Source: Pseudomonadales bacterium (lineage in GTDB: Bacteria > Pseudomonadota > Gammaproteobacteria > Pseudomonadales > DC-out160). Taken from it: a DNA stretch of 64,000 bases. Of the stretch, positions 55,113 through 63,037 are shown one piece after another. The DNA lies in contig JAHRWA010000039.1 in NCBI GenBank assembly GCA_019090455.1, positions 62,001-126,000 of the forward strand, in the 5' to 3' direction. Under the pieces are notes generated by a model. That model was not told the DNA's origin and searched no databases. It saw only the letters and a program-made list of their open reading frames with translations. The position numbers and the translations under genes were made by a program. The first letter of the stretch is position 1. Each line of letters opens with the position of its first letter.

Positions 55113-55790
55113 TTACTTTCCTGTCACTTCAGCAGATTTCTCATCTTGCCAGATTAGTCGCGAATCAAAACTCTCCGCCGCCAACATCGTTAATATCACC
55201 ACAGCAGCGAAAAACGTAACACCGATTTCAGCCTCCACCAGCGCGATATTTCCCATATTAACCATTGCCAATAGCACTGCCATCACGAAGATGTCCAGCA
55301 TGGACCACCGCCCAATGAATTCGACAAAACGGAATAAAAAAAGCCGTTGCCTCTTTCCTTTTAACCATTGAAAGTGCACCGCCATCAGCAGATAGATCAT
55401 GGAGGTAATTTTAAACACAGGCACAATAATACTGGCAATAAAAATCAGAGTCGCAATAAAATAAAACTGGTGATCTATCAAGCGAACAATACCAGAATAA
55501 ATGGTATCAGCGTCTTTATCGCCCAACTCAGTAACGGAAGTAATGGGAAACAAATTAGCCGGAATAAGTAAGATGAAGCCGGCAATCAGGTACGCCCAGG
55601 TTTTTTGTAGACTGTATTTCTTTAAGTAATCGACTTCCTGCCCACAACGACTACAAATACTTTTATAGTCCTTCGGAATATCGTGATCCGTGTGATGATT
55701 GAGTTTATGACACAAATGACACACGGCTAACTGCTGATCTCGGGCGTTTGTGTTGGCGTTGACGTCAGTGTTCATGCCAAACGCGCCCAA
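55113..55790 (-). CDS. LetA/PqiA second half (zinc-ribbon plus four-helix membrane domain)
   Basis: 225 residues if it begins at the TTG at 55790, or 220 from the ATG at 55775. A zinc ribbon (CHLC and CSRCG) is followed by about four membrane helices with GFILLIPANLFPITS, the PqiA domain. In E. coli LetA two such units form one protein; here it is the second of two adjacent genes, 6 bases apart and in the same frame as the first. It would work with LetB in lipid transport. The start codon is uncertain because neither candidate has a strong ribosome site. Confidence 0.85.
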   Translation of the reverse strand: MGAFGMNTDVNANTNARDQQLAVCHLCHKLNHHTDHDIPKDYKSICSRCGQEVDYLKKYSLQKTWAYLIAGFILLIPANLFPITSVTELGDKDADTIYSGIVRLIDHQFYFIATLIFIASIIVPVFKITSMIYLLMAVHFQWLKGKRQRLFLFRFVEFIGRWSMLDIFVMAVLLAMVNMGNIALVEAEIGVTFFAAVVILTMLAAESFDSRLIWQDEKSAEVTGK

Positions 55791-55796
55791 CGTAGA

Positions 55797-56555
55797 TCAA
55801 TCATACAGATTCCTATCCAGCTTGCGCCAGACCTGGGATGTATCCAGTGATATCGCAGAAAGTAAGCTCATGAGCAATAAACCCACCAGAGCATAAAAAC
55901 CACTTCCAAAAGTCACTTCTGCATCATCCATTAATTTCAGGCAAGTCAGCAAAGTACCCAATAGATAGATTTCCACCATACTCCAAGGCCTTAGTTTAAC
56001 CTGGAGCTTAAATAAATTGATTGCGACAGATAAACCGGCATTCAATTTAATGCACAGCAACACCACCACAATTAGGAATAGCTGAATCGCGGGTATCATA
56101 ATCGCAAAAAGAAAGACCAGCGCACCGACACCCACAAAGCCTGTTTTCGCTAACTGCAATGCGCCAGAAAGAATAATCCCTTCCTGCTCTCTGCCTATCA
56201 TACTCATCGATAATATGGGTAAGGTGTTTGCAGGGACAAAGAAAACCAAACCTGTCAACGCGAGGGCCAAGGCACGATTAAGTGAGTCTTTTTTATTATG
56301 GTACAAAGAACTCGCACAACGCGGGCATTTAGCAACACCGCCCTGGGGGATGGCTGATTTTTTTAGCAGTAAATCACATTGGTGACAGGCGACTAATTGC
56401 GAGTCAATGTGCTGTACTGGGCTATCACTCGAGCTATCACTAATAGGAAGTATAGAAGTAGTAGAAGCGCCAGGATTAGAAGTGTGGGTGTCAGACGAAT
56501 TAATGTGAAACCACCCTTGATAAAATGCTGCGAACTGATTGCAAATAGATACCAT
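55797..56555 (-). CDS. LetA/PqiA first half (zinc-ribbon plus four-helix membrane domain)
   Basis: 252 residues: a low-complexity Ser/Thr-rich N-terminus (about 20-48), a zinc ribbon (CHQC and CPRCA, about 57-80), then a PqiA domain of four helices with GLVFFVPANTLPILSMS. Together with the next gene it equals a full LetA. It heads the minus-strand letA-letA-letB operon. The stop TGA (55799-55797) and the next gene lie in one frame with only two codons between. Confidence 0.85.
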   Translation of the reverse strand: MVSICNQFAAFYQGWFHINSSDTHTSNPGASTTSILPISDSSSDSPVQHIDSQLVACHQCDLLLKKSAIPQGGVAKCPRCASSLYHNKKDSLNRALALALTGLVFFVPANTLPILSMSMIGREQEGIILSGALQLAKTGFVGVGALVFLFAIMIPAIQLFLIVVVLLCIKLNAGLSVAINLFKLQVKLRPWSMVEIYLLGTLLTCLKLMDDAEVTFGSGFYALVGLLLMSLLSAISLDTSQVWRKLDRNLYD

Positions 56556-56725
56556 CCAATTAGTGATTAACTGATGACAGCAATTATCACAAGGCTATTG
56601 AATGCATTAAAATTAGACAGAATTATTATTAACTATTTAAACTCTAATATCTAGTTTCTAGCCCAGTTTCTCCGCTATCCTCGGCCCTGGATACGCACCC
56701 TATAATCTCCCCTTTTTCCTGACTA

Positions 56726-57430
56726 ATGAGCGCCCAGATTATGAAGCACAAACCTTTTTCCCAAGCCTGCGAGAATAACAAAGAACCTATTCTCAGGGTT
56801 TTAAAAAACCTCATTCAAAAGCAAACAGAGATATTAGAAATCGGTAGCGGTACCGGCCAGCACGCCGCGTATTTTTGCCAACAGCTACCCAACGTAATCT
56901 GGCAACCCACGGACCTGACCATTAATTTGGAAGGCATCCAAATGTGGCGTGAGGAGACCAACCTTGAGAACTTTAAAACTCCGATGAAGCTCAATGCCAC
57001 TGCCGCTGAGTGGCCTGTGGAATCTAGCGACTGTATATACACTGCCAACACTTGTCATATCATGGGCTGGGAAGAGGTTCGACTATTTATCGCCCGCGCA
57101 GGAGAGGTGATCAGGCCACAGGGATATCTTTGCATATACGGACCATTCAACTATCCCCGGAGTTCCTTTTCTAAGCTAAAACAGACAAACGTAACGGATA
57201 CACACTTATCCAGTACTGACGATAATCAGGCCTGTGAATTTACTAGCGCCTGTGAATTTACTAGTGCAAGTAATGCGCGTTTTGACCAATGGCTGAAAAA
57301 CCGTAACCCCCTCAGCGGTATTCGAGACATAACGGCAATGAACTGGGAGACCCGCCAAGCTGGCTTTGTACCATTGCAGGATAACGAAATGCCCGCCAAT
57401 AACCGATTTGTCATATGGCAAAAGAACTAG
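56726..57430 (+). CDS. DUF938 family SAM-dependent methyltransferase
   Basis: 234 residues with methyltransferase motif I ILEIGSGTGQHAAYF (about 36-50), a YTANTCHIMGW motif characteristic of the DUF938 family, and YGPFNYP. The substrate of the family is unknown to me. A TATAAT lies at 56701-56706, unusually close to the start, and the ribosome site is weak; an ATG five codons in (56741) is possible. It contains an 18-bp in-frame tandem duplication (ACEFTS twice). It is followed by a deaminase-like gene after 15 bases. Confidence 0.88.
   Translation: MSAQIMKHKPFSQACENNKEPILRVLKNLIQKQTEILEIGSGTGQHAAYFCQQLPNVIWQPTDLTINLEGIQMWREETNLENFKTPMKLNATAAEWPVESSDCIYTANTCHIMGWEEVRLFIARAGEVIRPQGYLCIYGPFNYPRSSFSKLKQTNVTDTHLSSTDDNQACEFTSACEFTSASNARFDQWLKNRNPLSGIRDITAMNWETRQAGFVPLQDNEMPANNRFVIWQKN
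57230..57265. repeat. 18-bp in-frame tandem duplication inside the DUF938 gene
   Basis: GCCTGTGAATTTACTAGC (57230-57247) and GCCTGTGAATTTACTAGT (57248-57265) differ at one base and double the peptide ACEFTS. One base of divergence suggests a recent event. Confidence 0.95.
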
Positions 57431-57445
57431 TCCAGCGGAGGCTCC

Positions 57446-58036
57446 ATGCTCACTGACAGCAGTGAACTATACTTACCCCTAACACTGTCTTGGTTTTTAG
57501 GGTCGACGATAAAAAGGGGACAACATATGTCACGGGCACACTCAAAAGGAGTTTCTACTGGCCCGTCGTCACCTAGCGGCCCCTATGATGCCGCGCTAAA
57601 AGCAATACGAAAGGGCTACCAAGCCTTTAATGCAGCCGAATCAATACCCCCATCGGGAATTCAAACCCTCAGTTGCACAGCCAAGCTTTATTACACGAAT
57701 AACAATATCACCAGTACTGTTGCGGGTGTATCCAACAATGGCGTACATGCTGAGATGGATGCATTAAAGCAATTTTATGTGGGCACCTGTCATTACAATG
57801 ACCACGCTTTTAGCAGCGTGACATTACAGATGGAATCAGGCCCTCTACCCTGCTGCATACGCTGTGCTGCCGTCTGTGGATTATTGGGGGTCTTCGCGAT
57901 GCCAAACACGCATAAAACACCCACCTCGATGGGGACAGCTCAATGGCAATTACCCGATGACTTGGCACAGTTGTTGGCAATAAAAACCGGCGAGAATAAG
58001 TTTCTGTACCAACAGTTTGGGTCCGTTATTATATAA
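57446..58036 (+). CDS. Deaminase-superfamily-like protein (HAE and PCCxxC motifs)
   Basis: 196 residues from the first ATG (GGAGG four bases upstream), or 169 from the ATG at 57527 (AGGGGA upstream); both are plausible. H101-A-E103 (GVHAEMDAL) and PCCIRC at 135-140 match the zinc-binding and proton-shuttle motifs of the cytidine-deaminase-like fold, with spacing (about 35 residues) typical for it. I cannot name the family. There is no signal peptide, immunity partner or toxin-delivery domain next to it, so a nucleotide- or metabolite-deaminase is at least as likely as a toxin. It is probably co-transcribed with the DUF938 gene. Confidence 0.65.
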   Translation: MLTDSSELYLPLTLSWFLGSTIKRGQHMSRAHSKGVSTGPSSPSGPYDAALKAIRKGYQAFNAAESIPPSGIQTLSCTAKLYYTNNNITSTVAGVSNNGVHAEMDALKQFYVGTCHYNDHAFSSVTLQMESGPLPCCIRCAAVCGLLGVFAMPNTHKTPTSMGTAQWQLPDDLAQLLAIKTGENKFLYQQFGSVII

Positions 58037-58180
58037 TATTCAATAATTTAACCTTTGAGCTCCGATAACCAGCCAACGGATAACTCCCTCAGAATCTACC
58101 ATCAAAGTCGTCTCATCAAATATTTAATCGCCACTTAAAGTTCCTTCATAACCCCATTTCTTTATTGATTAATGAAACGG

Positions 58181-58186
58181 TATAAT
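58181..58186 (+). promoter_or_regulatory. Possible -10 element of the heme A synthase operon
   Basis: A consensus TATAAT lies 114 bases before the ATG at 58300. The expected -35 position (around 58158-58163) reads TTTCTT, a poor match, so this is a weak to moderate promoter candidate only. It is the best -10 in the 263-base gap. Confidence 0.3.
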
Positions 58187-58299
58187 GCGCGTCGATTAAC
58201 ACCAGTGAAATGCTTTCAACGCCTCTAAATCCGCAGCTAAAGAACCGCACCTAAAGGTATGTGTTTGAGGATAGGCATTCACACTTAGAGAACAAAATA

Positions 58300-59346
58300 A
58301 TGAATCCAGCAATACCCCAGCAAAACCATGATAAGAAAATTGCAATATGGCTACTTATATGTGCGGCTGTGATTTTTTTCATGATAATACTGGGCGGTGC
58401 AACTCGACTCACCAATTCGGGCCTGTCCATGGTTGAATGGAAACCCATAGTCGGCGTCATTCCACCTCTCAGCGAATTGGCCTGGCAAGAGACTTTCGAT
58501 AAATACAAGAATTTTCCAGAATACCAACAGGTCAATATCGATATGTCACTTGATGCGTTCAAGGCCATATTCTATTACGAATATTTTCATCGCATATTGG
58601 GTCGTTTGATTGGATTGCTTTTTCTACTGCCATTTATGTACTTCTTTTTCCGAGGCATGATCAAAAAGCCGCTGGTTCCTCGCTTGCTTGTGATGTTTAT
58701 TTTGGGGGGCCTTCAAGGTCTGCTAGGCTGGTACATGGTCAAAAGCGGTCTAGTGAAAGACCCTCATGTGAGCCAATATCGATTGACGGCGCACCTCACT
58801 GCCGCTGTTGCGATCTATGTCTATATATTATGGGTGGCATTCGGCTTACTCATCATCAAAACAGACGCTACCTCCCATCGACGCCTATACCGATATGGAG
58901 TCGGTTTGATATCGCTAATTATCTTAATGATCATGTCCGGTGGCTTCGTGGCGGGCACACGCGCAGGGTTAGCTTACAATACTTTTCCGTTAATGAATGG
59001 CGCTTTCATTCCCCCTAACTTATACGCAATGGAACCTGTCTGGCTTAATTATTTTGAGAACATCACCACCATACAATTTAACCATCGAATGATCGCTTAT
59101 CTTTTGATACTGGTGATTCCGCCCTTCTGTGTCCTGATTCGGCAAGTGACCAAGACGAAACGTCTACAAAGAACTGCTGCGGTTTTCATGGCCATGCTAG
59201 CAATCCAAATTACCTTGGGCGTTAGTACACTGCTAGCATCAGTTCCTGTGACGCTCGGTGTATCTCACCAGGGCGGCGCTATTATCTTGTTAACCATTGC
59301 CGTTTTTATTACTCGTGATCTCAAACCATCGATTACTGCCCATTAA
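58300..59346 (+). CDS. ctaA: Heme A synthase (CtaA/COX15)
   Basis: 348 residues from the ATG at 58300 (the frame opens earlier with a GTG but that extension is not membrane-like). Eight hydrophobic helices; the signature GGATRLTNSGLSMVEWKP follows helix 1, and His residues in YEYFHRILGR, LTAHLTAA, FNHRMIAY and GVSHQGGA are the heme ligands of the family. It converts heme O to heme A for cytochrome oxidase. The gene overlaps nothing; SCO follows after 16 bases. The partner heme O synthase (ctaB) is not in the window. Confidence 0.92.
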   Translation: MNPAIPQQNHDKKIAIWLLICAAVIFFMIILGGATRLTNSGLSMVEWKPIVGVIPPLSELAWQETFDKYKNFPEYQQVNIDMSLDAFKAIFYYEYFHRILGRLIGLLFLLPFMYFFFRGMIKKPLVPRLLVMFILGGLQGLLGWYMVKSGLVKDPHVSQYRLTAHLTAAVAIYVYILWVAFGLLIIKTDATSHRRLYRYGVGLISLIILMIMSGGFVAGTRAGLAYNTFPLMNGAFIPPNLYAMEPVWLNYFENITTIQFNHRMIAYLLILVIPPFCVLIRQVTKTKRLQRTAAVFMAMLAIQITLGVSTLLASVPVTLGVSHQGGAIILLTIAVFITRDLKPSITAH

Positions 59347-59362
59347 AAACAGGACACTCCTC

Positions 59363-60094
59363 ATGGAACCCAGCGCGCAAACAGACAGACCTAGGAATAA
59401 CTCTGGTAGACTAAAGAACAATTCTGGCAAATTTGCTGTCATCGGCTTTGTGACCATGACGATAATATCGATAGGAGTATTGTTCTTATTTAAAAATGCG
59501 AGCCTGCCAAGAATCTCAGCTTTACCCGTTATGGATACCATTGGCGGTGAATTTGAACTACCAAGCTCTCTCGACAAGCCCGTCAAACTTTCCGATTTTA
59601 GCGGTACAGTACTCATGATCAATTTTGGTTTTACCAGCTGCCCAGATGTTTGCCCCACAATATTAAGTCGGTTAGCCAAAATCTCAAAAATTCTCAAGAA
59701 TCAACGCGGATTCGATAAAACGAAATTACAAACGCTTTTTATTACCACCGATCCTGAGCGTGATGATGCAAATCAATTAGCACAATATCTTACCCATTTT
59801 CATCCCGACTTTATCGGTCTTACCGGGAGCGCAGAAGCCATCAAACAAGTCGCCAAGCAATACGGCGTATATTATCAAAAAGACACCTCCATCCAAACTC
59901 CTGCTGAGAATGAAACTGCGGCCTATAACATGTCGCATACGGACAAAATTTACCTACTCGATAAGCTAGGCCGAATTCGAAAGCTCTACAGCACAGAGAA
60001 TTCTCTCGACGAAATCATTCTTGATATTCGGGGCCTCGTTGCAGAGATACACCCATCCTTAGATCAAGCACCCTTAAAATCAGAGGTTCAATAG
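59363..60094 (+). CDS. SCO1/SenC-family copper-insertion protein
   Basis: 243 residues from the ATG at 59363, with AGGA upstream; the longer frame overlaps the heme A synthase gene. One membrane anchor (about 26-44) precedes a thioredoxin-like periplasmic domain with the CxxxC copper site C93/C97 (SCPDVCP) and the third ligand His in MSHTDKIYLLD near residue 197. It delivers copper to, or reduces, the CuA centre of cytochrome oxidase. The stop shares one base with the next gene's GTG. A polar run of repeats (RNNSGRLKNNSGK) precedes the anchor. Confidence 0.93.
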   Translation: MEPSAQTDRPRNNSGRLKNNSGKFAVIGFVTMTIISIGVLFLFKNASLPRISALPVMDTIGGEFELPSSLDKPVKLSDFSGTVLMINFGFTSCPDVCPTILSRLAKISKILKNQRGFDKTKLQTLFITTDPERDDANQLAQYLTHFHPDFIGLTGSAEAIKQVAKQYGVYYQKDTSIQTPAENETAAYNMSHTDKIYLLDKLGRIRKLYSTENSLDEIILDIRGLVAEIHPSLDQAPLKSEVQ

Positions 60095-61461
60095 TGAACA
60101 CCACTCCTTCTTCTGCAAGCCTACAACTGAATTTACCCAACCCTCCCGCCCAACGCATAGCCTCCACGTGGCTCATGTTAGGCGTTGCCTCGCTGTTAGC
60201 GGCTGGCGTGTTTTCCATTTTGTTAGTGTTATCACGTACGCCGGCAATCCAAGAGGTCATCCCATTTATCGATTTCTTTCACGTTTCGTTGGTCGTGCAT
60301 GTTGATCTATCGGTGTTGATTTGGTTTATGTCTTTTGCCTGCGTGTTATGGAGCCTCATCGGTGATGGCAAGCAAGTTTTTTGGGATAAAGTCGCTCTCG
60401 GGCTAGCCATGGCAGGCACCGCGATCATAGTCACTGCTCCTTTTGTAGGGGTAGGGAATCCCCTGATGAATAATTATATCCCGGTTCTCGATCACCCTCT
60501 TTATCTCCATGGACTGGCCATTTTTATTCTCGGCCCAATTTTACTTGCCTTAAAAACCGTGTTCACCTCCCAGCCTAATTTTTTAGCGCAATCGGGATCT
60601 GACGCCTTAAAGGTGGGAATATATTTAGGTGCACTCGTATTTCTAGTATCCATCCTTTCTTTAGCCGTATCTTATTCTGACATTCCTGCCAATTTAACGG
60701 GACGAGCCTACTACGAAGTCTTGTTCTGGGGTGGTGGCCATGTTTTACAATTTACCCACACCGTTCTCATGTTAGTAGCTTGGATTTGGATCGCCAATGC
60801 GACCGGAGCAAACATCAATTTGCCCCCTAAACTAGCGGTCACATTATTCATTTTAGTTATCGCACCGGTGGCAGCCACACCCTGGATATACAGTCAATTT
60901 TCAGTGAACGCGGTTGAACACCGCTTGGCATTTACGGATTTTATGAAGTTTGGTGGCTTAACCTCCCTCCCTTTAGGATTAATTACCGTCATAGCAATAC
61001 TACGCTCCGAACGAGCACCAGCTGATAAACGGGCAGTGAAGGCCGCAATATATTGCTCGATAATACTGTTTGCTGCGGGTGGCATCATTGGATTTTTGAT
61101 AGAAGGCGTCAACGTGGTCATCCCTGCTCACTATCACGGCTCCATTGTCGGCGTAACATTGGCCTTTATGGGGCTCACCTATCACTTATTTCCTCAATTA
61201 GGCTTTGGCAGTCCGAATACCAAAATGGCTCACATCCAACCTTACGTATATGGCAGTGGACAACTCTTACATATTCTGGGACTGGCCTGGTCAGGCGGTT
61301 ACGGAGTACAACGCAAAACCGCCGGTGCCGCTCAAGGCTTAGATCAACTACCTCAAGTGGCGGGCATGGCCATGATGGGACTCGGCGGATTAATCTCTAT
61401 TATTGGTGGATTGCTCTTTTTTATCGTGGCACTCAAGTGTTTGAAGCAGAGAAGAAATTAA
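60094..61461 (+). CDS. Heme-copper-oxidase subunit I superfamily protein, atypical
   Basis: 455 residues with about twelve helices; GTG start preceded by AGAGG. Heme His candidates: H69 (VVHVDLSV, helix II) and H346/H348 in PAHYHGSIVGVTLAFMGLTYHLFP, matching the helix X HxH of oxidases and NO reductases. H216 in WGGGHVLQFTHT may be the helix VI CuB His. The helix VII His-His pair expected for CuB is not seen; APVAATPWIYS stands in its place. It may be a variant with altered or no CuB centre. It is coupled to SCO and heme A synthase; no subunit II follows in the window. Confidence 0.8.
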   Translation: MNTTPSSASLQLNLPNPPAQRIASTWLMLGVASLLAAGVFSILLVLSRTPAIQEVIPFIDFFHVSLVVHVDLSVLIWFMSFACVLWSLIGDGKQVFWDKVALGLAMAGTAIIVTAPFVGVGNPLMNNYIPVLDHPLYLHGLAIFILGPILLALKTVFTSQPNFLAQSGSDALKVGIYLGALVFLVSILSLAVSYSDIPANLTGRAYYEVLFWGGGHVLQFTHTVLMLVAWIWIANATGANINLPPKLAVTLFILVIAPVAATPWIYSQFSVNAVEHRLAFTDFMKFGGLTSLPLGLITVIAILRSERAPADKRAVKAAIYCSIILFAAGGIIGFLIEGVNVVIPAHYHGSIVGVTLAFMGLTYHLFPQLGFGSPNTKMAHIQPYVYGSGQLLHILGLAWSGGYGVQRKTAGAAQGLDQLPQVAGMAMMGLGGLISIIGGLLFFIVALKCLKQRRN

Positions 61462-61756
61462 TAGAGCAAAAAAACCAGCGGACACAAAACTATCTGACAA
61501 TCAACTGATAGGGTTGAGAGGGCTCAATATGACTCAAATCTGCCGCGGATGGCTGCCCGACAATTCGGTTTTCCCAAGGATTTTGACATCAGTAAATAGT
61601 TTGTTTAGTCTCCCCGAATTCAAAAAACATAAAGCTTAATAATAAAAACTACGCCGATAATTTGGTGCTCTAGCTACAACTCAATACTCTAAATAGGGTT
61701 TACTAGTGAGTATGGCTAGGTCCATTAAAATCGGCTTATTCGCGGGAACAATTACT

Positions 61757-62746
61757 ATGAATCATGCAATAAAGAATGGCCTACTGTACCGAATCTGCCT
61801 AATTTCTCTCTCTTTCCTTCTGCTTAGCGCATGTCAAAAACTCGATTTTGGACAATCTCCTCAATATTCCGGAGAAGAGAGCCAAGCCACATCCGACCTC
61901 AATAATGCACATGCGTATACCGTAGCGACATCTAACGTCCTGGCATTTATTCGCAAAGACCTGCCTTCCTCCTTAAAGGTCGCTTCCGGAGTTATTACGA
62001 TCACTCTAGACACCTTACCGCCAACGCCTGTAGGTACAGTGATAGACACAGTGATAGGTACAGCGGCAATGGAAGTTGATACCCCCAATGATGACTTTAT
62101 TTTCATTTCCACTCTCAGAAAATTCTGTGACACCAGCGGTGAAGTCACCGTAACCGCAGCACATAATGCGACGACGGGGCTCACAACTCTAATACTTGAC
62201 TACTTAACCTGTGTCGAAGATGAAATCACTTATAGTGGGGGGCTTTTAGTCACAACTGTTCCGTCAACCGAATCAGCCCCTAGCGCCGTCGCATTCGAAC
62301 CCAAAAACCTAGTCGTTATGAGAGGCGAAGAACACACCTCAACCTTCGGTAAAGTTGAAATGCGTATAGAAGGAGGAGGCCTGCTCGGACTACCTGTCTT
62401 TTTTAAATCTGATCTGATTCAAGAAGATATTGCTCGTAGCAAAACTTACTTAGTTGAAAATTTTCTCTATGAAAATGACTTATTAACAGGCACCATTTTC
62501 CATTCAGATTGGGGTTACTTGGACATAATTAACGGCAGCTTTTCTGATGATTTTGACATTTTATTGAGTGAAAACGTTGTTTTTCAGGGCCAAAACAATT
62601 CAGAACTCAAATATTCCATTACTCACAAACCCAATAAAAACCGTCTAAGTTGGAGCTACCTTATTGAAGTCGATGCTGACGGCGATAGCATCTACGAAAG
62701 TACAGAAACCATTCTCGGTTCAGTGCTCTTTAATTTGGGCGGATAG
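61757..62746 (+). CDS. Predicted lipoprotein of unknown function
   Basis: 329 residues from the ATG at 61757 (GGGAA upstream); the frame opens at 61706. The signal peptide ends in the lipobox LLSAC, followed by a polar linker, so it should be a lipoprotein. The rest is beta-rich, with paired Cys near residues 120 and 155, and no motif I recognise. A 12-bp in-frame tandem repeat (GTVIDTVIGTA) lies near residue 95. It stands alone between gene-free stretches of about 290 bases. Confidence 0.7.
   Translation: MNHAIKNGLLYRICLISLSFLLLSACQKLDFGQSPQYSGEESQATSDLNNAHAYTVATSNVLAFIRKDLPSSLKVASGVITITLDTLPPTPVGTVIDTVIGTAAMEVDTPNDDFIFISTLRKFCDTSGEVTVTAAHNATTGLTTLILDYLTCVEDEITYSGGLLVTTVPSTESAPSAVAFEPKNLVVMRGEEHTSTFGKVEMRIEGGGLLGLPVFFKSDLIQEDIARSKTYLVENFLYENDLLTGTIFHSDWGYLDIINGSFSDDFDILLSENVVFQGQNNSELKYSITHKPNKNRLSWSYLIEVDADGDSIYESTETILGSVLFNLGG
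62033..62068. repeat. Three-unit 12-bp in-frame tandem repeat inside the lipoprotein gene
   Basis: GGTACAGTGATA, GACACAGTGATA and GGTACAGCGGCA in tandem encode a Val-Ile-Asp/Gly-Thr repeat. Units differ at two to four bases. Confidence 0.8.
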
Positions 62747-62924
62747 CAGCAACAAATTCAAATTAACCAGGACCGATCATAATTACATATAGGTATACGG
62801 ACCTAGGCTTAGTTTGTTAGTTAGCTAACCAATCAGATCGCATTAGCTGTCGTTTTTCTTAGCTCCCCTTTCCAAACTCCCCTCTAAAACATCACTTATT
62901 TATTATTTCCTGTTTTCCACTGTA

Positions 62925-62930
62925 TAATCT
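62925..62930 (+). promoter_or_regulatory. Possible -10 element of the aminotransferase gene
   Basis: A consensus TATAAT lies 113 bases before the ATG at 63038, in the gene-free stretch 62747-63037. The -35 position near 62902-62907 (TTATTA) is weak. The leader contains AATCGCT and AGCGATA arms around 62976-62997 that could form a small hairpin. Confidence 0.3.
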
Positions 62931-63037
62931 CCTCCAATAAGTCAATCTTAAGTTGCTACGCCTAGGTAACTATCGAATCGCTAAACCCTAAGCGATAGAA
63001 TTCAGTCAACAAACCATTTATTCGCGAGATCACAGCT

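Noticed and set aside
55797-55799. TGA between the two LetA halves as a recoded (selenocysteine) codon
   Set aside because: No selenocysteine-type hairpin follows, both sides start and end like complete domains, and nothing suggests a redox site at that point. Two genes are the simpler reading.
57446-58036. Deaminase-like protein as a polymorphic toxin
   Set aside because: No delivery domain, immunity gene or secretion context is present, so only the fold is claimed.
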